Source of the DNA: JAADHY01 sp964428935
GTDB taxonomy: Bacteria; Planctomycetota; Planctomycetia; Planctomycetales; Planctomycetaceae
Assembly: GCA_964428935.1 (NCBI GenBank)
Contig: CAYSAG010000186.1
Location: 1-10,203 of the forward strand
Direction: 5' to 3'
DNA: 10,203 bases
Shown piece by piece: positions 6,833 to 10,203 of this stretch (position 1 is its first letter; every line of letters begins with the position of its first letter). Both the position numbers and the translations under genes were made by a program. The notes under the pieces were generated by a model. The model saw nothing but the letters and a program-made list of their open reading frames with translations. It searched no databases and had not been told where the DNA came from.

Positions 6833-7663
6833 CTACGGAACCTCGCTGGTCGCTCGCTGCTCCTGTCCCTCGGCCGCTTCCGCCTCAGCCGCCACCTCTG
6901 GGTGACGCTCACGCACCCGAGCGTAACCGTGCTCGTGCAGTTCGTGGGCGAGCGAGGCGTCACCGGTCTCGACAATCCGTCCGGCCAGCATGACGTGCGT
7001 GAAATGCGGCCGGTTGAACTCCAGCAAACGCTCGTGGTGCGTAATGATCAGAATGCCCATGTTTGGTCCGGCCATTCGGTTGATGGCTTCGCTGACGACC
7101 CGCACCGCGTCGCTGTCCAGACCGCTGTCGGTTTCGTCGAGGACAGCGAACTTCGGCCGCAGCATGGCGAGCTGGAGAATTTCCAACCGCTTCTTCTCGC
7201 CGCCGGAAAAGCCGTCGTTCAGGTAGCGACGAGCGAACTGCGGGTCCAACCCCAGCTGATTCATGCACTCGCGAAGCTCCTTTCGGAACTCCCGCATTGG
7301 GACCAGCGGCTCGCCGTCCTTCCGTTTCGGGTTGCGCACATTCGACACCGCGTGGCGAAGGAAGTCCGCCACCTTGACCCCCGGAATGGTCACCGGGTAC
7401 TGAAACGCCAAGAAGAGCCCTCGCCGAGCCCGCTCGCAGGCGTCCAAGCGCGTAATGTCTTCGCCGTCCAGTTCGATTTTCCCTTCGGTCACTTCGTAGT
7501 TCGGGTGACCAATCAACGTGTAAGCCAACGTGCTCTTGCCTGAACCGTTCGGGCCCATTAGGGCGTGAATCTCACCCTGTTTGATTTCCAGATTCACGCC
7601 CCGCAGAATGGGCTTGCCTTCCACGGACACGTGAAGGTTCTCGACTCGCAAAACGCTTGGCAT
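6833..7663 (-). CDS. sufC: Fe-S assembly ATPase SufC
   Basis: The ABC-type ATPase of the SufBC2D complex powers conformational change of the scaffold; it is cytoplasmic and not a transporter. It has 276 residues. Walker A GPNGSGKST is at 37-45, the Q-loop at Gln88 (FQYP), the ABC signature FSGGEKKRLEI at 152-162, Walker B FAVLDETDSGLD at 172-183, and the switch His209 in ITHH. The LDETDSGLD form of Walker B and the GFSGGEKKR signature are specific to SufC. A Glu/Ala-rich tail of about 25 residues extends past the usual 250-residue length. The ATG at 7663 has GGAG about 10 nt upstream. It follows nuoB by 219 bp and precedes sufB. Confidence 0.97.
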   Translation of the reverse strand: MPSVLRVENLHVSVEGKPILRGVNLEIKQGEIHALMGPNGSGKSTLAYTLIGHPNYEVTEGKIELDGEDITRLDACERARRGLFLAFQYPVTIPGVKVADFLRHAVSNVRNPKRKDGEPLVPMREFRKELRECMNQLGLDPQFARRYLNDGFSGGEKKRLEILQLAMLRPKFAVLDETDSGLDSDAVRVVSEAINRMAGPNMGILIITHHERLLEFNRPHFTHVMLAGRIVETGDASLAHELHEHGYARVRERHPEVAAEAEAAEGQEQRATSEVP

Positions 7664-7693
7664 CTCTTGTCGTCTCCGGTTCTTGTTCGGCTT

Positions 7694-7717
7694 CCGTTGG
7701 CCAGACGCGGCCAACGG
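7694..7717 (-). other. Perfect 9-bp hairpin in the sufC leader
   Basis: CCGTTGGCC at 7694-7702 and GGCCAACGG at 7709-7717 are perfectly complementary around a 6-nt loop, 30 nt upstream of the sufC start. The minus-strand stretch after it holds the Shine-Dalgarno but no U-run, so it is a leader structure and not an obvious terminator. Confidence 0.5.
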
Positions 7718-7823
7718 CCTGGGCTGGCTGGCGAGGTGTGTTGCTTGAAGGCCCACGCCCGGAACCGCTCACAGCCAAGCGAGCGGACGGGCGCCCGACA
7801 GGCTTTCTTGGAAACGTTCGTTC

Positions 7824-7860
7824 AAAACACCGCTCGGTGTGTGGTACACCGACCGGCGGT
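7824..7860 (-). terminator. Attenuator-like overlapping hairpins between nuoB and sufC
   Basis: In leftward RNA, CGGUGU (7851-7846) can pair with ACACCG (7840-7835), or that same ACACCG can pair with the next CGGUGU (7832-7827). The second stem runs straight into UUUU, as in a weak intrinsic terminator; the first would prevent it. An upstream ACCG (7860-7857) could in turn compete for the first CGGUGU. This is the architecture of terminator and anti-terminator, 23 nt after the nuoB stop. The stems are short (5-6 bp) and the U-run has only four residues, so the call is tentative. Confidence 0.35.
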
Positions 7861-7882
7861 TCTTGGTGTCTCAACGCTGCTG

Positions 7883-8467
7883 TCACGAGGAGCACTGAGC
7901 TCCGGGCTCGGTCGTTTGAGGAGTCAAGACCTGGGCGCAGCCGGTGTGGTGCGGCAATGGAACTCGTTCCGTCGCTTCCTTGGCGATTCGGTGCGAGCGG
8001 ACTTTGTCTTGCAGCCGCATCAGTCCTTCGAGCAAAGCCTCCGGCCGAGGAGGACAACCGGGAATGTAGACGTCCACCGGCACGACCAAGTCGACTCCCT
8101 TCACCACGTGGTAGCCCCACTTGAAGTACGGACCACCTCCCACCGTACAGGCGCCCATGGCCATGACGTACTTCGGCTCGGCCATTTGCTCGTACAGCCG
8201 TTGAATCCGACGAGCCATTTTGAACGTCACCGTCCCCGCAACGATCATCAGGTCCGACTGACGCGGACTGGGTCGGAAAGCGCCCGCTCCGAATCGGTCG
8301 ATGTCAAACCGGCTCGCCCCCGTGGCCATCATTTCGATTGCACAGCAGGCCAAGCCGAAGGTCATCGGCCACAGACTGGACTCCCTGGCCCAGTTCAGAG
8401 CCTGCTCGACCGTCGTCAGAATGACGCTTTCCTCGAACCGTCCCTCAATCCACGGTTTGCCATTCAT
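7883..8467 (-). CDS. nuoB: NADH-quinone oxidoreductase subunit B (complex I, cluster N2 subunit)
   Basis: This peripheral-arm subunit of respiratory complex I carries the terminal [4Fe-4S] cluster N2 that passes electrons to quinone. It has 194 residues. The four cluster ligands are in place: Cys41-Cys42 (FGLACCAIEMM), Cys107 (GACTVGGGPY) and Cys138 (VYIPGCPPRPEAL). RFGAGAFRPSPRQSDLMIVAGTVT is the family core. There are 30 residues between Cys107 and Cys138, one or two more than in the E. coli and mitochondrial forms as I recall them. About 35 poorly conserved residues follow the core. AGAGG lies 6 nt before the ATG at 8467. No other nuo gene is present: it stands alone between sufR and sufC, 226 bp after sufR. 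A hydrogenase small-subunit relative is less likely given the strong complex I motifs. Confidence 0.94.
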   Translation of the reverse strand: MNGKPWIEGRFEESVILTTVEQALNWARESSLWPMTFGLACCAIEMMATGASRFDIDRFGAGAFRPSPRQSDLMIVAGTVTFKMARRIQRLYEQMAEPKYVMAMGACTVGGGPYFKWGYHVVKGVDLVVPVDVYIPGCPPRPEALLEGLMRLQDKVRSHRIAKEATERVPLPHHTGCAQVLTPQTTEPGAQCSS

Positions 8468-8531
8468 TGTCTTCCTCTAACGCTGCGCCGAATCGCTTTT
8501 GTGTTGCCAACCTGCCGTTTCGTCCGTTGCC

Positions 8532-8548
8532 AAAACCTGGCCGCCAGG
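8532..8548 (-). terminator. Weak terminator-like hairpin between sufR and nuoB
   Basis: On the minus strand CCTGG-CGG-CCAGG (8548-8536) is followed directly by TTTT (8535-8532). The stem is only 5-6 bp and the U-run short. It could give partial termination after sufR, leaving nuoB and the suf genes more weakly transcribed, but this is speculative. Confidence 0.3.
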
Positions 8549-8693
8549 CCGCTCTCGGTCTGCTCGGCCGTTGTCGCTCGACGTCACCGCCGCGTCGCAA
8601 CAGACCGAACCACCTTTCCCGCCGCTCCGGCGACGGCGGCCGTCCCGACGTCAAACCCGCACTTTAACTAACCACCCCCCGCCAGGGAAACGG

Positions 8694-9353
8694 TCAAGCC
8701 ACGTGTGCTTGGTCCGGCCCGTCCGCCTCCGACACGCCGGCCAAGAACTCGCAGCAATTGCTCCCGTCGCGACAGCAACGCGTCAATTGAACGTCTTCGC
8801 CCAGAATCCGTTCGAAAACCTCCTGCTCAAGCTGACAGATCGACGGGTCGGTGGAAGCGAGGTCCGGGTAAGGGCAGTAGCTTTCTCGAAGGACCGGGGT
8901 TTCGCCTTCCGTGTCCACCTCGACCTGAAAGCCCCGCTGTCGAAGCGCGTCGCGAAGCTGCGACAGTCGCTCGGCAAGCGTCGGGCCGTCGACCAAACTG
9001 CCGTAACGCTGGACCAACGCGTCGCGAATCCGTTCGACCATTCGCTGCCGCACCGCCGCGTCTTCAATCGACAGCAGCTCGCGCCACAAGACGGCCGTCA
9101 GCTCCGCGTAGTTCTCGCCCAGAGCCCGCCGACCCGGGCCGGTCAGCCGGTACACGTGCTTGGGACGCCCTCGCCCGCTGCGAACGGCCTGCCGTTCCAC
9201 CAGCCCACCGCTTTGCAAACGAGCCAGCCGCTGCCGGACGGCGCTCGGCGTGACCCCGACCGCCTCGGACAATTGCCGGACCGTCGCACCTCCTAAACGG
9301 TGCAGCAGCTCGAGCAGCACCCGGTCGTCTTCTCGTTCGATGCTCGCTTTCAT
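8694..9353 (-). CDS. sufR: SufR-type iron-sulfur sensing transcriptional repressor
   Basis: A DNA-binding regulator (219 residues) with an N-terminal winged helix-turn-helix (about residues 10-72: GATVRQLSEAVGVTPSAVRQ as the helices, GRPKHVYRLT as the wing). A C-terminal cysteine domain is expected to hold a Fe-S cluster. The cysteines are Cys160 (SYCPYP), Cys173 after exactly 12 residues, then the pairs Cys193-Cys194 and Cys200-Cys201 (RCCRDGSNCCEF). CX12C followed by a C-terminal C-DG-C segment is the layout of SufR proteins, which repress suf genes when their cluster is loaded. The ATG at 9353 begins where the family does; an upstream extension of the frame lacks similarity. It is the first gene of the leftward series, with a promoter and a dyad in the 5' region, so autoregulation and control of the suf genes are likely. 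A general ArsR/DeoR-like regulator is the alternative. Confidence 0.87.
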   Translation of the reverse strand: MKASIEREDDRVLLELLHRLGGATVRQLSEAVGVTPSAVRQRLARLQSGGLVERQAVRSGRGRPKHVYRLTGPGRRALGENYAELTAVLWRELLSIEDAAVRQRMVERIRDALVQRYGSLVDGPTLAERLSQLRDALRQRGFQVEVDTEGETPVLRESYCPYPDLASTDPSICQLEQEVFERILGEDVQLTRCCRDGSNCCEFLAGVSEADGPDQAHVA

Positions 9354-9512
9354 TCCGTGCCTGAAACTTTCGTTGAGTCGCCTCGAGCGGCTCGCGCGTC
9401 GGCAAGACGGCGGCCGTGGGCAACACCCGCTCGCAGGTCGGCCCAAACTGGGCTGGAACGCCGCGCACCTGAAGACCGAACCCCTTGCTCCAGTCAGCCC
9501 GGCCGCTCGGGC

Positions 9513-9541
9513 ATCTTAGATGGATTGCTCATTTTTGACAA
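9513..9541 (-). promoter_or_regulatory. Sigma-70-type promoter of sufR/suf locus
   Basis: On the minus strand TTGTCA (9541-9536) and TAAGAT (9518-9513) are separated by exactly 17 bp: 5 of 6 and 4 of 6 matches to consensus. It sits in the most AT-rich patch of the intergenic region. Transcription would begin near 9506, giving a leader of about 150 nt before sufR. Confidence 0.6.
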
Positions 9542-9558
9542 GCAATTTTGCGAAAAAT
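9531..9558. promoter_or_regulatory. 28-bp imperfect dyad over the -35 box (candidate SufR operator)
   Basis: The outer arms ATTTTT (9531-9536) and AAAAAT (9553-9558) are perfectly symmetric. Inside them, two bases in, CAA (9539-9541) and TTG (9548-9550) are also symmetric, giving 9 of 14 matches per half. The dyad covers the -35 box, so a bound repressor would block the polymerase. As I recall, cyanobacterial SufR binds CAAC-N6-GTTG; the CAA-N6-TTG here is similar but not identical. Confidence 0.45.
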
Positions 9559-9600
9559 CGGCCACCGGACCCAAAATTCGCCGGGGCAAAGTCGGACCTT

Positions 9601-9684
9601 GCAGACAAGGCCGCTGGCCAGCCCGGCTGGCGGCTCGAAAGCCGTCTGCGTGAGACGCCGGCCCGGTGGAGTGCACGCCGGGCC
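9601..9684. other. Cluster of GC hairpins in the sufR-transporter intergenic region
   Basis: GCAGAC 9601-9606 can pair with GTCTGC 9644-9649, enclosing GCCAGC/GCTGGC (9617-9622 with 9626-9631, 3-nt loop) and CGGCT-CGAA-AGCCG (9631-9644). The helices share single bases at 9631 and 9644, so one pair must open. A separate stem GGCCCGG/CCGGGCC (9660-9666 with 9678-9684) follows. No coding signal is seen in 9571-9760 on either strand. It could be a leader or a small RNA, or just chance pairing in GC-rich DNA. Confidence 0.3.
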
Positions 9685-9719
9685 TTCACGGGGTCCTGGA
9701 GCGCTGGCGCACACCGCCG

Positions 9720-9751
9720 GTGCCCGAGCTCCCGGCGGAGCGCTCGGGTGC
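9720..9751. other. 10-bp hairpin in the intergenic region
   Basis: GTGCCCGAGC (9720-9729) pairs with GCTCGGGTGC (9742-9751) around a 12-nt loop, with two G-U type positions. No T-run follows. It lies just upstream of the weak rightward promoter candidate. Confidence 0.3.
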
Positions 9752-9767
9752 GTTCGGACGTCAATCC

Positions 9768-9796
9768 TTGCAATGGGTTGGGGAACAAAGTACGGT
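9768..9796 (+). promoter_or_regulatory. Weak promoter candidate for the transporter gene
   Basis: TTGCAA (9768-9773), 17 bp, then TACGGT (9791-9796). Matches to consensus are only 4 and 3 of 6. It lies in one of few non-GC-rich patches ahead of the gene and would start the transcript near 9803, about 205 nt before the start codon. Confidence 0.25.
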
Positions 9797-9808
9797 TTGA
9801 AGCGACTT

Positions 9809-9849
9809 GCTTGGCCCCGCTGACTGGCGTGCTGCCAGCGGTGCCAAGC
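9809..9849 (+). other. Extended hairpin in the presumed transporter leader
   Basis: GCTTGGC (9809-9815) pairs with GCCAAGC (9843-9849); after one mismatched position CCGCTG (9817-9822) pairs with CAGCGG (9836-9841). The total is 13 bp around a 13-nt loop. If the weak promoter is real, this stem is at the very 5' end of the mRNA. From here to the gene start (9850-10008) I see no further feature. Confidence 0.4.
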
Positions 9850-9996
9850 CGACGTGGCTGGCAAGGTGAGCCGCTTGCCGGTTGGTCGGCCGCCGCGGGC
9901 CGGCTTCTTGGTTGGGGCTCAGCCGACGATCAAGTGAACACGATGGGTTTCGGAGGCTGCCGAGCGTCGGTGGCAAGCGAGGAAAGGTCCAAGAGC

Positions 9997-10002
9997 GAGG
10001 AG
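9997..10002 (+). promoter_or_regulatory. Ribosome binding site favouring the TTG start of the transporter
   Basis: GAGGAG lies 6 nt before TTG 10009. The in-frame ATG at 9943 and GTG at 9934 have no Shine-Dalgarno at a suitable distance, and the 22 residues they would add are polar and unlike the family. Confidence 0.6.
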
Positions 10003-10008
10003 ACCGCG

Positions 10009-10203
10009 TTGACTCAAGACCGCTGGCGAACTCGGATCGGTGTGATTCTGGCCGTTGCCGGTTCGGCCGTCGGCCTGGGGAATTTTTTGCGGTTTCCGGG
10101 CCAGGCGGTTCAGAACGCCGGCGGCGCGTGCATGATTCCGTACTTTGTGTCGCTGCTCGTCCTAGGCATTCCGTTGTGTCTGGCGGGATGGACGATGGGT
10201 CGT
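10009..10203 (+). CDS. Sodium:neurotransmitter symporter family transporter (N-terminal part, 3' truncated)
   Basis: Only the first 65 codons are present; the gene runs off the right edge. They encode the hallmark start of the LeuT-fold SNF family, sodium-coupled importers of amino acids or similar small molecules in the inner membrane. RWRTRIGVILAVAGSAVGLGNFLRFPG covers the first transmembrane helix with the unwound GSAVGLGN (residues 18-25) that binds sodium and substrate, followed by RFP at 28-30. Residues about 40-62 (MIPYFVSLLVLGIPLCLAGW) form the second helix. The substrate cannot be told from this portion. I start it at TTG 10009 for the Shine-Dalgarno at 9997-10002; an ATG at 9943 would add 22 residues. 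It is divergent from sufR and probably unrelated to Fe-S assembly. Confidence 0.88.
   Translation, partial: MTQDRWRTRIGVILAVAGSAVGLGNFLRFPGQAVQNAGGACMIPYFVSLLVLGIPLCLAGWTMGR

Noticed and set aside
7565..8671. 368-codon open frame on the plus strand opposite nuoB and the sufC leader
   Set aside because: Antisense to an unambiguous nuoB, with no motif and no credible ribosome binding site.
9535..9540. Perfect TTGACA on the plus strand in the divergent region
   Set aside because: At 17 bp spacing the sequence is TCGGCC, and no suitable -10 exists; the minus-strand reading gives a much better promoter.
9943..10008. Upstream in-frame ATG for the transporter
   Set aside because: No Shine-Dalgarno, and the added residues are polar and unlike SNF transporters; TTG 10009 has GAGGAG at good spacing. 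It is not fully excluded.
1..10203. Mobile elements, CRISPR, toxin-antitoxin or defence genes
   Set aside because: I looked for transposase or integrase motifs, terminal repeats, regularly spaced repeats and small paired ORFs and found none; the genes are housekeeping in type.

Overview
The window is GC-rich chromosomal DNA, most likely from a planctomycete (Pirellulales-like). The strongest taxonomic hint is the gene fragment at the left edge, whose tail resembles the DUF1598 proteins that I know essentially only from Planctomycetes. Long gaps between co-directional genes, GTG/TTG starts and few promoter-like AT-rich patches fit that group. I see no insertion sequence, integrase, CRISPR array, rRNA or tRNA.

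Left part (1-2611, + strand): the 3' end of a DUF1598-type gene, then aguB and aguA, which overlap by 4 bp. Together they convert agmatine to putrescine: AguA deiminates agmatine to N-carbamoylputrescine, and AguB hydrolyses that to putrescine. The gap that follows (2612-2769) separates convergent genes and carries inverted and direct repeats that may act as a two-way terminator.

Middle part (2770-9353, all - strand, read from right to left): an iron-sulfur cluster assembly locus in the order sufR (Fe-S-sensing type repressor), nuoB (complex I subunit that ligates cluster N2), sufC (ATPase), sufB, sufD (scaffold), a small Rieske [2Fe-2S] ferredoxin, and a DUF59/SufT-like maturation factor. 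SufB, SufC and SufD should form the scaffold on which clusters are built. The Rieske protein may supply electrons, SufT may help deliver clusters, and SufR would tune expression to demand. Neither a cysteine desulfurase (SufS) nor SufE/SufU is present, so sulfur delivery must be encoded elsewhere. The genes are separated by 92-268 bp, and most of these gaps contain a long, near-perfect RNA hairpin shortly upstream of the next start codon. The nuoB-sufC gap also has overlapping, mutually exclusive hairpins that look like an attenuator.

Right part (9354-10203): a 655-bp divergent intergenic region. It holds a good sigma-70-type promoter reading leftward into sufR (TTGTCA, 17 bp, TAAGAT), with a 28-bp dyad over its -35 box that is a plausible SufR operator. 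Next come several GC-rich hairpins, a weak rightward promoter candidate, and the first 65 codons of a sodium:neurotransmitter symporter family (LeuT-fold) transporter that runs off the window.

The proteins themselves belong to known families. What deserves a second look is the arrangement: nuoB inside the suf locus, an apparently structured leader before most suf genes, and the operator/promoter region of sufR.
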